A stretch of DNA of 64,000 nucleotides from Bactericera cockerelli (taxonomy: Eukaryota; Arthropoda; Insecta; Hemiptera; Triozidae), in assembly GCA_024516035.1 (NCBI GenBank), contig CM044961.1:33373453-33437452 (forward strand). The letters are read 5' to 3'. Both the position numbers and the translations under genes were made by a program. Positions 45,401-51,678 of this stretch are shown one piece after another; the first letter of the stretch is position 1, and every line of letters starts with the position of its first letter. A model generated the notes under the pieces. The model was not told where the DNA came from. It worked only from the letters and a program-made list of their open reading frames with translations, and made no database searches.

Positions 45401-46551
45401 CGTTTTTCGTGTTTTTCAGGTGTTTTTTAGGTTAGGTGGTTTTCGTAGAACCCGACCTATTTTTTTTTTTTTTTTTTTTTTTTGGCATTGGTTGGCAAGG
45501 CCATTCCATACAGCCATAAACCCGACCTAAATCTCTTGTCCTAGGCGATTCTCGTATTCAGATTTGAATTTTGAAATGCACATTGCATACCTAAAATAAA
45601 TACTAGGCGCTCATAAAAATAATGATTGATTAGACAGTTTAGACACCGACGATGTGCTCAGGAAAATAAAGCGTTCTTGGCAGATAGTTTTTTTTTTTAT
45701 TTATATCTAGTTTCTAAAGTAACGGTACAAACGGGGTAGCTTTTGTACCCAAATTTTCTCACTTAAAAGGGAAATTTGAGGGAAATACTTCTGAATATGA
45801 GGATTTACGTAGCTCTTTCGGAAAACTACTTGCGCAATTTTGTGACAAAACTATAGCAATTACTAGTCCAAGTACATTTTATTACCTGTTGTATGAAAAT
45901 TATCAGAGCTCAGGGCAGTGCGCAAGGGAAAATTCAATGTTTTCTTACATCAGAATAAAAAGATACTCGTACATAGGTCTGAAGGAAAAAGCTAGTTTTG
46001 CAACGCCAAAAAAAAAAAAAAAAAAAAAAAAAAACGAGCGTGCTATACTTAATGTCCGGAAAATCATTCACATGTTGTTGATTATTAGGTATTCAGAAAG
46101 TTATCAATTCATTTATATTATGTTTATATTTATTTATTCTTTTCTTCACTTATATTATATTGTATATTAATTCGTAATTATTTGTGCGTTGTATATAATA
46201 TGTCCAATTGATAAAGTGTAAATAAATAAATGAAAAATAAATAAATATAGCGCTACTCAGTGTGAACCACATGGCCATGAATTGACAGTCATACCCATTT
46301 CATTTTGAACCATTGTGCATAGCCGACAGTCCAAACTAACGCACTCATTTTCGTTCCAGTGCTACAAACACCCCGAATTCAAAGGCCCCTTCCTAGGACC
46401 CAAGCCGTCCGAAGAGAACAGGAGGAACTTCAGCGAGGACACTCTGAGGGCCGGAGAGGGCATGATCGGCCTCCAGGCCGGAACCAACAAACTGGCCTCT
46501 CAGGCCGGCCAAAGCTTTGGGGCCACCAGGAAAATCATTCTGGGAAAATAA
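24453..46551 (+). CDS. Mp20: Muscle protein 20 / transgelin-type calponin-homology protein (4 coding exons)
   Basis: Spliced model: 24453-24476, 41261-41472, 44916-45036, 46360-46551 = 549 nt, 182 residues plus stop, close to fly Mp20 (184). Phases are 0, 2, 0. A type-3 calponin-homology domain covers about residues 20-125 (DGVILC and the GGDFKMMDNINQF-like segment across the exon 2/3 junction). A single calponin-like repeat (GLQAGTNKLASQAG) lies at 156-169, before the terminal ILGK. The family binds actin in arthropod muscle and modulates contraction or thin-filament organisation. The coding sequence is intact. Introns are 16.8, 3.4 and 1.3 kb; intron 1 holds a complete Gypsy element and intron 2 a LINE. 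Confidence 0.93.
24950..25240 (-). repeat. Repeat F copy 2
   Basis: AT-rich body and the end gtcctaactaaagggcgggg. Confidence 0.65.
25318..25445 (+). repeat. Minisatellite, about 19-bp unit
   Basis: Five units of ctcgataagtcaaatct type. Confidence 0.85.
25477..25616 (+). repeat. SINE family A copy
   Basis: Complete head; tail shortened after taacacgaat. Confidence 0.8.
25643..25832 (-). repeat. SINE family B, full length
   Basis: Ends at ctactagtgca, abutting an E head. Confidence 0.85.
25833..25899 (-). repeat. SINE family E, 5S head only
   Basis: Reverse reads ggttctcggacgatcactga, aattaagcaacgtccggcg: a clear 5S rRNA match. Confidence 0.8.
26101..26193 (+). repeat. Repeat K copy 2
   Basis: gggtggcgtcatcgtgactc to agggcccccagaacca. 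Confidence 0.7.
26196..26285 (-). repeat. Repeat F copy 3
   Basis: Target of the Gypsy insertion: the element starts right at its catttt end. Confidence 0.6.
26287..26420 (+). repeat. Gypsy 5' LTR
   Basis: Begins TGTTAGAGTATTGG and ends TTAAAACA; contains AATAAA near its 3' end. Confidence 0.95.
26421..26433 (+). other. Gypsy primer-binding site
   Basis: TGGTGTCAGAGTG directly abuts the 5' LTR and resembles the TGGTATCAGAGC type complementary to initiator tRNA-Met. Confidence 0.6.
26500..27567 (+). CDS. gag: Gypsy gag with start of protease
   Basis: 355 codons. N-terminal coiled, charged region, then two zinc knuckles: an atypical C-X2-C-X4-H-X5-C from C249 and a classical C-X2-C-X4-H-X4-C (C270, C273, H278, C283). 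The retropepsin motif LDTGA is at residues 334-338, only about 20 residues before the stop, so most of the protease lies in the next frame. Confidence 0.93.
   Translation: MNEEEIKALIAKEVERRTVTFRQQNKELQKQLEDQRKRGTDKQVVNIPCPSPLQLSGNVRENILFFSKMWNEYLAASRLQDEQEKTKIALMMNIIGSEAARIIFKIVNLEEKEMTVEKIMTALLQKMSPEINVRYERFVFNSMKQDNGEEYQAYFLRLGDQVKLCEYKTMEEEIMIDKIICSIWNVKMKEKLWMREKLNLAEVVQLCRADEESRKQIDCINGKLNEVNKIATRSREEAVPRKPVTGKQCLNCGGLWHLTLKQCPARNKTCYKCNKRGHWSKVCLGQTDVKQVTGSDGESERDVMKIEKTGKNGVFSNLDFILPSSKVKSVRCQLDTGADCNVIGFTQLLEVLGKK
27527..30442 (+). CDS. pol: Gypsy pol (protease C-terminus, RT, RNase H, integrase)
   Basis: 971 codons, shifted +1 relative to gag-pro and overlapping it by 41 bp; its first ATG is probably not used. 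Order: protease remainder; reverse transcriptase with catalytic DD at 278-279 (LADDVL, as in several invertebrate Gypsy clades); RNase H with TDAS and TDHNP motifs; integrase with an HHCC-type finger and a DD35E core (D727, D784, E820) and a C-terminal tail. No internal stops. The frame change falls at a run of seven A (27558-27564): removing one A joins the frames, so this is either +1 frameshifting, one mutation, or a homopolymer sequencing error. Confidence 0.93.
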   Translation: MASHSFWKSLEKNECQELMKTSIKLRAFGGTPIKVVGSIFLKVRRHKSLYNILFIVVDKDHCPLLSANACEMLKLIHFCNQISSEFQVESQHEEPIIREFADVFQGIGRMKGDVQIEIINGRAPVRQAPRRIPITMREDLKKELDEMEKMGIIQKETDYTDWVSNLTIVRKDNKQLRICLDPKFLNEAIKDTKQQLPTLDEVLPELRDAKFFSTVDARKGFWQVPLTEESSKLTTFWTPFGKFRYLRLPFGIATAMEIFQQKMLEVTAGLSGIYVLADDVLIVGKGDTEREASKNHDENFKALLIRLREENVKLNLEKLKFKVEEIKFFGHILSSEGVKPDSKKVIAITEMPKPDNREGVLRFLGMVTYLARYIPNLSSHSEPLREITRNNSEFIWGDKQEESFNKIKHLIAKTSLLKYFDVNKQILIQTDASSFALGCALMQDGFPIAYASKTLTSTQRNYAQIEKEMLAIVFACKKFDQYICGNNIIVETDHNPLVSVFQKSLLKTPKRLQSMILSLQRYNIHVKYKRGKEMYLADTLSRAPVSMENEEKQLDVYELNSFDFVSRIKELRKGVHYLENRKGSISDKSLENIKKETLKDKQLQKLYQQIKQGWPENKQNVDNLLKCFWNFRADLVIENEFILKSNQILIPQSLRKEFLDKLHLSHLGVEATLKLARETVFWPGITEDVRNKVAACETCARFAPNQQRMKMMTNIIPESPFEIVSMDVFEVTIKDKKRRFLITVDHFSDFFELDELPDMSAKSVILICKRNFSRYGIPSLVIADNGTNFVNKEFDKFKEEWEFDHETSSPFHQQGNGKAESAVKIAKQLIQKAVHDNVDFYKMLLVWRNTPNKTNYSPARRFMCRWLRCQLPSIDKYQNIVDPEEVQINIKNNRNKAAKHYNRRTAERLPLAIGEPIWYKQDPCDKEWKKGTVQSRENERSYNIETSNENILRRNEISRLFHVQIIMFSHV
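30454..30464 (+). other. Gypsy polypurine tract
   Basis: AGAGAAGGGGA immediately precedes the 3' LTR, as expected for the plus-strand primer. Confidence 0.75.
30465..30598 (+). repeat. Gypsy 3' LTR
   Basis: Same 134-bp sequence as the 5' LTR by eye, TG to CA, followed by the ATTTT duplication. Confidence 0.95.
30604..31153 (+). other. No gene; local duplication
   Basis: Contains a short direct repeat of ataaggatgttaggac near 30725 and 30770 and otherwise AT-rich DNA. Confidence 0.4.
31154..31348 (+). repeat. SINE family B copy
   Basis: Head truncated at agtctggtggtaatcc. Confidence 0.8.
31407..31538 (+). repeat. SINE family A copy
   Basis: A-box degraded; B-box and tail intact. Confidence 0.8.
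31690..31815 (-). repeat. Repeat F, diverged copy
   Basis: caagggcggtgctaatgcc block. Confidence 0.5.
32083..32225 (+). repeat. SINE family A copy
   Basis: Near consensus; abuts repeat I. Confidence 0.85.
32226..32418 (+). repeat. Repeat I copy 2
   Basis: Matches 8976-9180. Confidence 0.75.
32426..32590 (+). repeat. SINE family B, 5'-truncated
   Basis: Begins at the variable arm (agggatccgttgg). Confidence 0.8.
32839..32940 (-). repeat. Repeat M copy 2
   Basis: Inverse of 7735-7832. Confidence 0.6.
33190..33275 (-). repeat. Repeat F copy 4
   Basis: gtcctaacgaaagggcgggg. Confidence 0.65.
33405..33629. mobile_element. MITE with agggccgtattatgaaacag ends
   Basis: Inverted end at 33606-33629; a third copy of the end lies at 33725-33744. 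Its interior and flank share the block gctgtgattggttgaaa with 35868 and 53755. Confidence 0.65.
33755..33850 (+). repeat. Minisatellite, about 26-bp unit, 4 copies
   Basis: gttgcaaaaccatgttttgt repeated. Confidence 0.9.
33950..34045 (+). repeat. Tandem duplication, about 55 bp
   Basis: aataatccttgctgtaattt recurs once. Confidence 0.8.
34046..34451 (+). other. No feature recognised
   Basis: Moderate GC, no open frame or repeat family seen. Confidence 0.35.
34452..34660 (+). repeat. Repeat F, full 3' end
   Basis: Shows the true orientation of F: ccccgccct block, T-rich body, then ataaagtgtaaataaataaa with A-tail. Confidence 0.7.
34955..34993 (+). repeat. SINE family E tail fragment
   Basis: gttgaaagcgacgttaaacc then poly-A. 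Confidence 0.6.
35090..35357 (-). repeat. SINE family D copy
   Basis: Complete body; head broken after the B-box. Confidence 0.8.
35578..35669 (-). repeat. SINE family B, 3' part with deletion
   Basis: The accaccta block is missing. Confidence 0.65.
35687..35817. mobile_element. 131-bp MITE
   Basis: AGGGCGGAATTAATAGAC and its exact inverse are the ends. A related shorter structure is at about 15205-15281. Confidence 0.75.
36150..36370 (-). repeat. SINE family D copy
   Basis: Body only; tRNA-like head lost where an E SINE begins. Confidence 0.8.
36371..36565 (-). repeat. SINE family E, most of element
   Basis: Ends with tcgctggacgtcgcttaact, the start of the 5S-like part. Confidence 0.7.
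36566..36957 (+). other. No feature recognised
   Basis: Unassigned sequence next to the hAT-like element. Confidence 0.35.
36966..37826. mobile_element. 861-bp hAT-like non-autonomous element
   Basis: Termini CAGTGTTGTAA inverted; exact 8-bp duplication TATAAAAG at 36958-36965 and 37827-37834. Each subterminal region is packed with the palindromic motif tacccgtaccgggtac, likely transposase-binding sites. A family H SINE is nested inside. Confidence 0.92.
37471..37657 (-). repeat. SINE family H, full length, nested in hAT
   Basis: tRNA-like head gtcactgtggcagagcgagt, B-box gggttcgattccc, body gaggaaaaatgagtagttcc. Confidence 0.8.
37839..37928 (+). repeat. Repeat M copy 3
   Basis: Follows the hAT target duplication. 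Confidence 0.65.
37980..38175 (-). repeat. SINE family C, full length
   Basis: Head end gctaccggggcagac. Confidence 0.85.
38219..38396 (-). repeat. Repeat F, near full
   Basis: acactttattag at one end, gtcctaactaaagggcgggg at the other. Confidence 0.7.
38623..38868 (-). repeat. SINE family B with inner insertion
   Basis: The variable arm is duplicated around tcgaatttttcgaaaatcc. Confidence 0.8.
38975..39049 (-). repeat. SINE family B, tRNA-like head only
   Basis: ctgggtgggttccgaacca to ccagtaca. Confidence 0.75.
39142..39201 (+). repeat. Repeat M fragment
   Basis: aatcggagcaaaaaaatatt block. Confidence 0.55.
39217..39537 (-). repeat. SINE family J split by an A SINE
   Basis: 39217-39312 and 39460-39537; gttagaat and gtcagaat flank the insertion as an imperfect target duplication. 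Confidence 0.8.
39313..39459 (+). repeat. SINE family A nested in J
   Basis: Complete head and body. Confidence 0.85.
39604..39679 (+). repeat. SINE family E tail
   Basis: gagtttccagcgaatggagg to gcgacgttaaaacc. Confidence 0.7.
39690..40460 (+). other. No feature recognised
   Basis: AT-rich part of Mp20 intron 1. Confidence 0.4.
40461..40610 (+). repeat. SINE family A copy
   Basis: Head reads gcggatgacttgtgacc. Confidence 0.8.
40747..40866 (-). repeat. SINE family J, 3' part
   Basis: Stops within the B-box. Confidence 0.75.
40884..40946 (+). repeat. Repeat M fragment
   Basis: acaaaaacacaatagaactg to tatcggaagtaatagc. Confidence 0.5.
41261..41472 (+). CDS. Mp20: Mp20 coding exon 2
   Basis: Acceptor ttttgtccag ends at 41260; donor is CA/GTGAGT at 41473. 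Encodes residues 9-78 plus two bases, the first two-thirds of the calponin-homology domain. GC content is far above the flanking introns. Confidence 0.95.
41596..43584 (+). CDS. LINE reverse transcriptase ORF (662 codons, partial)
   Basis: The first 27 or so codons are flanking SINE/host DNA, so the ATG is accidental. The rest is a continuous reverse transcriptase with fingers/palm motifs (GPDGIPP, NYRPIS, HQHGF, DLTKAFD, GVPQGS) and the active site F392-C-D-D. Most relatives have F/Y-A-D-D, so Cys at that position is unusual. A Jockey-superfamily C-terminal region follows. Absence of stops suggests recent insertion. Confidence 0.9.
   Translation: MLSGNEPNHFIIFVLITFMISQLLKLASRFFSYRSSSSIQKKCAHKFYKSSRTSHSYSVFSRLRALCAQESNRCYSSYISSVVDNIKEDSRYFWKFNKNLRGGSGIPKVVKHNGIESSCALSSANLFANHFSSSFVDIPLCCNEFVSVSSDQVSSCSISLAAVLKKLKSLSVHKGMGPDGIPPVFLKNCSSSLAFPLCFLFNLSLSQGVFPSLWKSSFVSPVPKKGNSRHEVSNYRPISILSTIPKLFEALVLENLLPYFLPSISLHQHGFLPHKSVASNLLCYLNYISCHLHGSQVDSIYLDLTKAFDRVNHRILLDKLSSYGISDSLLLWFASYLSGRICMVRLGSSVSSSFVATSGVPQGSHLGPILFLLFINDVVNCLSKHDVQFLLFCDDLKIFREIRSSNDYQILQSALLDLKQWFDSNLLEVNLLKCNVISFTRSSSPHLFDYSLNSYSIPRSNCVRDLGVLFDSQLSFNPHMEAICSKASKMLGFIFRSTKDFPDVTSFKILYCSLVRSVLEFSSTAWNPSYEFYSARIESIQHKALRIMSRKLGCPEESYDSLEHQLRLLPLKKRREMFDMVFFFNILHSHLTVPELLSSININVPGRMATRAPLPFRPPFVRTNYLQNSPMIRFQRNANTLKDSIDFFCTTVTSIKQFYLNH
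41625..41677 (-). repeat. SINE family A tail fragment
   Basis: Abuts the LINE 5' truncation point. Confidence 0.75.
41678..43912 (+). mobile_element. 5'-truncated Jockey/CR1-like non-LTR retrotransposon
   Basis: Starts abruptly after a family A SINE fragment; lacks ORF1 and endonuclease. After the ORF come a CT-rich stretch and an (AAAT)n tail ending about 43912. It lies in sense orientation in Mp20 intron 2. Confidence 0.85.
43590..43745 (+). repeat. CT-rich low-complexity tract of the LINE 3'UTR
   Basis: Almost pure pyrimidine (CTTT/TCTC) directly after the LINE stop codon; likely part of the element's 3'UTR. Confidence 0.7.
43980..44042 (+). repeat. SINE family A fragment
   Basis: Head fragment joined to tail with the B-box deleted. 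Confidence 0.65.
44053..44193. mobile_element. pogo-like MITE
   Basis: aagtcgaacctggatataag opposed to tatttccaggtttgaatgta; AT-rich interior with gaggaacctt blocks. Confidence 0.5.
44385..44466 (+). repeat. SINE family E tail
   Basis: Ends in poly-A at cccaaaaaaa. Confidence 0.7.
44545..44793 (+). repeat. Arthropod-type interspersed repeat
   Basis: gcgggctgtcgcccgctttg start, tttcagctcgctaggtatta, repeated gtcagtca, and end catttatatattaagat: a pattern I know from RTE-like 3' ends of many insects, not assigned here. Confidence 0.5.
44794..44845 (-). repeat. Repeat G fragment
   Basis: Inverse of the ggctacgacaacaacaac end at 54340. Confidence 0.6.
44916..45036 (+). CDS. Mp20: Mp20 coding exon 3
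   Basis: The acceptor attag (44911-44915) was preferred over the ttcag six bases on, because it restores the conserved Q-F-Q-K and the phase. Donor gtgagt at 45037. Encodes residues 80-119, finishing the CH domain. Confidence 0.92.
45060..45345 (+). repeat. Two SINE family P heads
   Basis: 45060-45165 and 45270-45345 each carry cgtgtaacggttgtga-type A-box and agttcgaa B-box. Confidence 0.6.
45464..45530 (+). repeat. Repeat L copy 1
   Basis: Poly-T then gcattggttggcaaggccat; second copy at 62222. Confidence 0.6.
46125..46232 (+). repeat. Repeat F 3' end
   Basis: ataatatgtccaattgataa, agtgtaaataaataaa. Confidence 0.6.
46360..46551 (+). CDS. Mp20: Mp20 coding exon 4
   Basis: Acceptor tcgttccag ends at 46359; stop TAA 46549-46551. 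Encodes residues 120-182 with the calponin-like repeat. Candidate polyadenylation signals AATAAA lie at 47328 and 47833. Confidence 0.95.
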   Translation, partial: CYKHPEFKGPFLGPKPSEENRRNFSEDTLRAGEGMIGLQAGTNKLASQAGQSFGATRKIILGK

Positions 46552-46679
46552 GCCCGAATTACCTACTTTGATACGAACCAAATCCATGATTTCGATTATG
46601 ATTTGAATTTTGAAAGGCACATTGCATACCTAGAATAATTACTAGGCGTTAACACAAAATATCAAACCCCAAGTGCACA

Positions 46680-46815
46680 GTCGCTAATGAACAGATTAAA
46701 TCAATTAACTTTATACACAATCAAAGGGCTAATGGTCGTTCTTAATCAGGCAGATTAAATCAATCAACTTTATATACAATCAAATGGCTAACGGCCGTGC
46801 ATAATCAGGCTGTTA
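46680..46815 (+). repeat. Tandem duplication in Mp20 3' region
   Basis: cagattaaatcaatcaactt, tacaatcaa, ggctaa recur with a period of about 65 bp. Confidence 0.8.
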
Positions 46816-47059
46816 GTGACTATACACTCATGAGAGTTTCGACGAACAATTAAGTTGTTGTTCTCGGATCATTCTAAAAATATTCAAATGAAAGTGGCAT
46901 GCATGCCTCCTATTTATTCTCATTTAGTTACCAAACAAAATAGATGGTGACTACTTCTATGAATCACTAAGATTCATTAATTTAAATCTTACCTAACACG
47001 CAGACACCTAGGTACTTTGATAAATTACCAATTAATCAACTAGGTTCAATCAGAAACAG

Positions 47060-47226
47060 CACCCTAACTCAGTGGCACAGTGTTTAAGAGCATTGGTTAC
47101 TGACCCAGAGGTTGCGGGTTCGAATAACGGCTAGAGCAGAATTTTTTTTGAGTTTTTCTGATTCCGGAATGGTATGGATGTAAAAGTAAAGTGTCCTGAA
47201 GTAATGCGAAAGCAGTTCCGTATAAA
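47060..47226 (+). repeat. SINE family J, full length
   Basis: Head ctaactcagtggcacagtgt, B-box gggttcgaataac. Confidence 0.75.
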
Positions 47227-48590
47227 TAATAATATATATAAAAAATCAGATACAGTACGTACTTTCTGCAATTCAAGTTATCATTTTACCTTCTTTATCC
47301 TATAATATTTACTTTAGTTGCATGATAAATAAAACACATTTCTTCAAATTTGCATACCTAGTTCTCATGGACCATAAGTAATAAAATTTTCATTTTTTTT
47401 AGTACCTACTTTTAACCGAGTATGTATGATTTTTAGTCTCACCTCGGCAGTATAAAGAAGGTAATTTCTATTCTATTTATCATAATATATAATTACTATT
47501 TTTATTTTATGATGAATGAATTTTTTTATTCATATAAAAGAAATTACCTTGTTACCTTACCTTAAGGAATATTTCTTATAAAAAGAGATAGTAATGAAAG
47601 AAAATGTGAAAAGATGGACCGATCATGCAATTAGATTTTTAGATACGTAGGTACTTTTGATATGACTTCACGGCTTTTCTTTTATTGCTTTGTCTTACTT
47701 AGGGCTTAGATTAGAACATACATACACATACATACATGCAAACGGCTTCATTTTATAGATATAGATAGATGTATATTTATATATTTTTTTTCTTGACTTG
47801 TGTTTAACAATTATTTTATATTGAAAAACATCAATAAAAACATCGAATATTGAGATGTCGTTCTTAGTTGTTCTTCATGGCTTTTATTTTTATTGTTCAT
47901 GTTTTTCTAAAGCTTTCTTTTAGTTTATGAAATGCTATCTCTACTGCTATTTTTAAATATTTCTTCTATTCTATGTTTAAAGCTTGTTTCTGTCTTCTTC
48001 TAAAGTTTTTTCTAGTTTGTCAAATGCTATTTCCACATCTCTATAATTATGCTCCTTTTTAGCTATTTCAACTGTTCTATGTTCAATTACAATACTGCCT
48101 ATAGTTACCTACCATTTTACCATTGTCAATATGTCCTATTTCCGACCAGTACCTGAATATTTTTCCATACTACCCTTTTTTCCTTAAATAAAAAAGTGCT
48201 TCTCAAACCATGCACCATCAATTTCAGTCCCCGTGATGTCCATACTTATTACAGAATATTTATAAATTTCTCTTGAGTTGTAAATTTATTTTATAGCAAT
48301 ACACATCCCTATAGAACCTGTAAATAAGATAATTTATTTCTTCTATAATTATGTTAGCTACCAACTCCTTCATGAAACTCATTAATAAATCTTTCATTTT
48401 ATTTATTATGCCGTTTATTGTATTTGATTTATTTATTGTGTTATTTTTTACGATACATAATTAGAAATTAGTACAAACAAGTTTTCTGTGTTTTTTAATT
48501 CTCCCAGTTTTTTTCACAGGTTCTTATAACGATGGCACCTCTCAATTTTTTTACACCCCATGAAAAATGGTGCACATACCACTAAAATAA
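47227..48590 (+). other. No gene; AT-rich
   Basis: Includes possible polyadenylation signals for Mp20 at 47328 and 47833, otherwise unassigned. Confidence 0.4.
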
Positions 48591-48726
48591 TAATAATACT
48601 CAAGTGGAAGGTAACCACCAGGCGAGGTTAATGCTTAAAGCATTTTGAACGACCTAACCATCAGAGTCTTATTATTATGTGGTCACATACTCAAATTAAT
48701 GAGGAAAAATTCATGCATTGAGTGGC
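48591..48726 (-). repeat. SINE family B, 3' two-thirds
   Basis: Ends at gcattgagtggc. Confidence 0.75.
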
Positions 48727-48786
48727 ACGCAGTTAGACCAGTTTATAATATTATATCCGGCCCTGCATATTATTGTTTTACATAGG

Positions 48787-49080
48787 TTATTTATTTTTAA
48801 ATCTATACTTATAATTAATTATAATTTGACTCTGATATTTAAAAAAATCCAAAATTTTGGACAAAAAAGTAAAAAAGTAAGGACCACGACTTGCCGATAC
48901 AGAATTTTTTGTGGAATTGAGATTGTAGAAAAAACGATATTCTACCATATAAAACAAATTTGAAGAAAATCGGTTGAGCGGTTTTGGGGATACAAGTAAT
49001 TTTCTATAAAAACTCAAAATTGGCACGTGTTTACAATGTGAAGCAATCACGAGGAAGTATTGTGTCCATAATTGGCAGTG
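48787..49080 (-). repeat. Repeat R1, 5' half
   Basis: Inverse of 7110-7380, about nine-tenths identical by eye. Confidence 0.75.
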
Positions 49081-49709
49081 TTTTTTTATTATGATTCATG
49101 ATTGTCTGACCACATCTGCGGGACTCACTGAATAACACGCGGGCTACATAAAATGTATCCGGCCCTGATTAACGTCCCTCAACCAGACTAGTTTCTCATA
49201 TAATTGGCCCCAAGTTATCATCATAGGGCTGGCCCTGTACTATCTACACTTGAGAGCAACAAAAGCGAATCAAACTTTTTCCTCCACCAAATCTGCGATA
49301 TCTTCGAAATTACTATTTCTATCGAGTCGTAAGATATCTCAAAATGCTGTCAATTTTGTTTTCTACAATTTCATAATTTGATTCTTAAAAAAACACCTAC
49401 CAGAAGCCGTAAAATTCAAATTTTCCTAGAGGGTGTCAAAAAAGAAGAAAAACATGATTTTTTTATGTTTAATAAAAGAAGTTGTAACATGAGAAATCAA
49501 CAAGATTCATTCGTAACAATGGTGAATCAGTATTTTGTGTTGTCTCCCCGAGCTCTAATCACAGCATTCATTCGATTTGGCATTGACTGGATCAAAATAA
49601 CCACAATACCTTGGGGCAACCTCTATCATTCTTCGGTGAGGGTGATCTTGAGCTCTGCTACAGTCTGGGGAACCGGTATTCTGCCTCAAACACTTCGTTT
49701 GAGTCGGTC

Positions 49710-50245
49710 TCAAAGATCCTTGATCGGGTTGAGGTCGGGACTAAGAGAGGGCCAGTCCAAAGTGTCAATATTCTCCTCACCCAAGAACTCCCGAATACAG
49801 TTAGCCGCATGTGGGCGGGCATTGTCGTTCCTGAGGAGGAACTGGTCGCCCATACTTTGAGCGAGAGGAACAACATGGGTCTGCAGGATGTTATCAATGT
49901 ATCTCTGACTGTTCAAGTCACCTCCCGCACCGCATGTGGTGAAAACCAATTCAGTCTTTCTTTAGTTGAAATCCTACCCCGCACCATACAGGAACCACCG
50001 CCGAAACTGACAGTTTCTGTGATGCATCACTCAGCATACCTTTCTCCCGCTCTTTTATAGACTCTTTTCCTTCTGTCATTACCAAACAAACACACCTGGC
50101 ATTCATCAGTGAAGAGAACAGAGCGCCATTGCTGGGGTATCCAATCCACGTGTTCTATGGCGAATCTGAGTCTCCTTTCCCTGTGCTCTCTGGAGAGTTT
50201 GGGTCCATTTGAAGCTCTCTTTGGTTGAATTCCAGCTTCTCGAAG
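49710..50245 (-). pseudogene. Tc1 transposase catalytic part, left arm plus loop
   Basis: Reads DNARPHAA, then WPSLSPDLNPI, with 34 residues between the Asp and the last catalytic position (DD34E spacing), but that position is Lys instead of Glu. The loop encodes an FTDE-like block with frame breaks. Inactive. Confidence 0.85.
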
Positions 50246-50424
50246 TCCTGCAGACCCATGTGGTTCCTCTCGCTCAAAGTATGGGCGACCAGTTCCTCCT
50301 CAGGCACGACAATGCCCGCCCACATGCGGCTAATTGTGTTCGGGAGTTCCTGGATGAGGAGAATATTGACACTTTGGACTGGCCCTCTCTTAGTCCCGAC
50401 CTCAACCCGATCGAGGATCTTTGA
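50209..50424 (+). pseudogene. Tc1 transposase C-terminal fragment, right arm
   Basis: Mirror copy of the same block, here with the catalytic Glu (NPIEDL) kept but followed at once by a stop. It lacks all upstream domains. Confidence 0.85.
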
Positions 50425-51060
50425 GACCGACTCAAACGATGTGTTTGAGGCAGAATACCGGCTCCCCAGACTGTAGCAGAGCTCAAGATCGCCCTCACCG
50501 AAGAATGGTAGAGGTTGCCCCAAGATATTGTGGTTATTTTGATCCAGTCAATGCCAAATCGAATGAATGCTGTGATTAGAGCTCGGGGAGACAACACAAA
50601 ATACTGATTCACCATTGTTACGAATGAATCTTGTTGATTTCCCATGTTATAACTTCTTTTGTTAAACATAAAAAAATCATGTTTTTCTTCTTTTTTGACA
50701 CCCTCTAGGAAAATTTGAATTTTACGGCTTCTGGTAGGTGTTTTTTTAAGAATCAAATTATGAAATTGTAGAAAACAAAATTTACAGCATTTTGAGATAT
50801 CTTACGACTCGATAGGAATAGTAATTTCGAAGATATCGCAGATTTGGTGGAGGAAAAAGTTTGATTCGCTTTTGTTGCTCTCAAGTGTATATTATGATTA
50901 ATGGTTGACTGACCACAGCAGTGTTCAATCAATAATATACGCGGTCTATATCCGGCCCTGATTAACGGCCCTGATTAAACTCATGCGCGGATATAGCCCT
51001 CTTGTAATGGGGGGGCACAATATACCTAACTAGCGGGTTACACCCGCCCCATCGCAAGCC

Positions 51061-51096
51061 ACACACACACACACAAACGCACACACCCCCACACAC

Positions 51097-51150
<54 letters not shown>
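51061..51150. repeat. (CA)n microsatellite
   Basis: About 90 bp with a few c and g interruptions in the first half. Confidence 0.97.
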
Positions 51151-51153
<3 letters not shown>

Positions 51154-51168
51154 TGATAATATTTTTCG

Positions 51169-51555
51169 TGTCACCCATCCATTTCTTGTCCTTACTGGAG
51201 CTCAAGAATGGCTCAATATGTCAAATAAAGACTCCAACCCTTGCAAAAACATTCTCGCTTTGAGTTAATAATTCGTCACGACATATTTCAAGAAAAAATG
51301 TCATTCAGGTCAAAAAACGTAAATACTTTTTGTTTACCCATCCATTTTATGTCCTTACTCAACGTAGCTCAAGAACGGCTCATCAGAATTTTGTGATTGA
51401 TATCTCAAATGAAAACTTGAACCCTTGATTAAAATTTTCTCTTTTTGAGTTGATACGCCGCCGCCGTGTCACGACAAATTTTGAGAAAAAAAATGTCATT
51501 TCGGTCGAAAAATGTGATTTTTTGTGTCACCCATCCATTTTTTGTCCTTACCCCG
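51169..51555 (+). repeat. Diverged tandem repeat, 165-190-bp unit
   Basis: cacccatccattt...gtccttac opens three successive units; the third is partial. Confidence 0.75.
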
Positions 51556-51678
51556 TGTAGCTAAACCCTAGAGTCTAGAGATATATTCCCTGATCTATAG
51601 ACCTATAGGTAAAATTTCAGGTTTCTCGGACAATCTGTGTGGATTTAACAACTTTATTCTTTAGTTATTTCTTATTGG

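Larger units (their letters stand above)
49247..50887. mobile_element. Palindromic Tc1-like transposon derivative
   Basis: 1641 bp, flanked by TA on each side (49245-49246, 50888-50889), which rebuild the 137-bp satellite target exactly. The arms 49247-49888 and 50246-50887 (642 bp) are inverted copies of the 3' half of a Tc1-type element; paired coordinates sum to 100134 with no net indels at the points checked. The loop 49889-50245 holds central transposase sequence on the - strand. The 5' half with the helix-turn-helix region is gone. Confidence 0.92.

Noticed and set aside
49378..49860. 160-codon open frames in both Tc1 arms
   Set aside because: They are antisense shadows of the transposase 3' region, duplicated by the palindrome.
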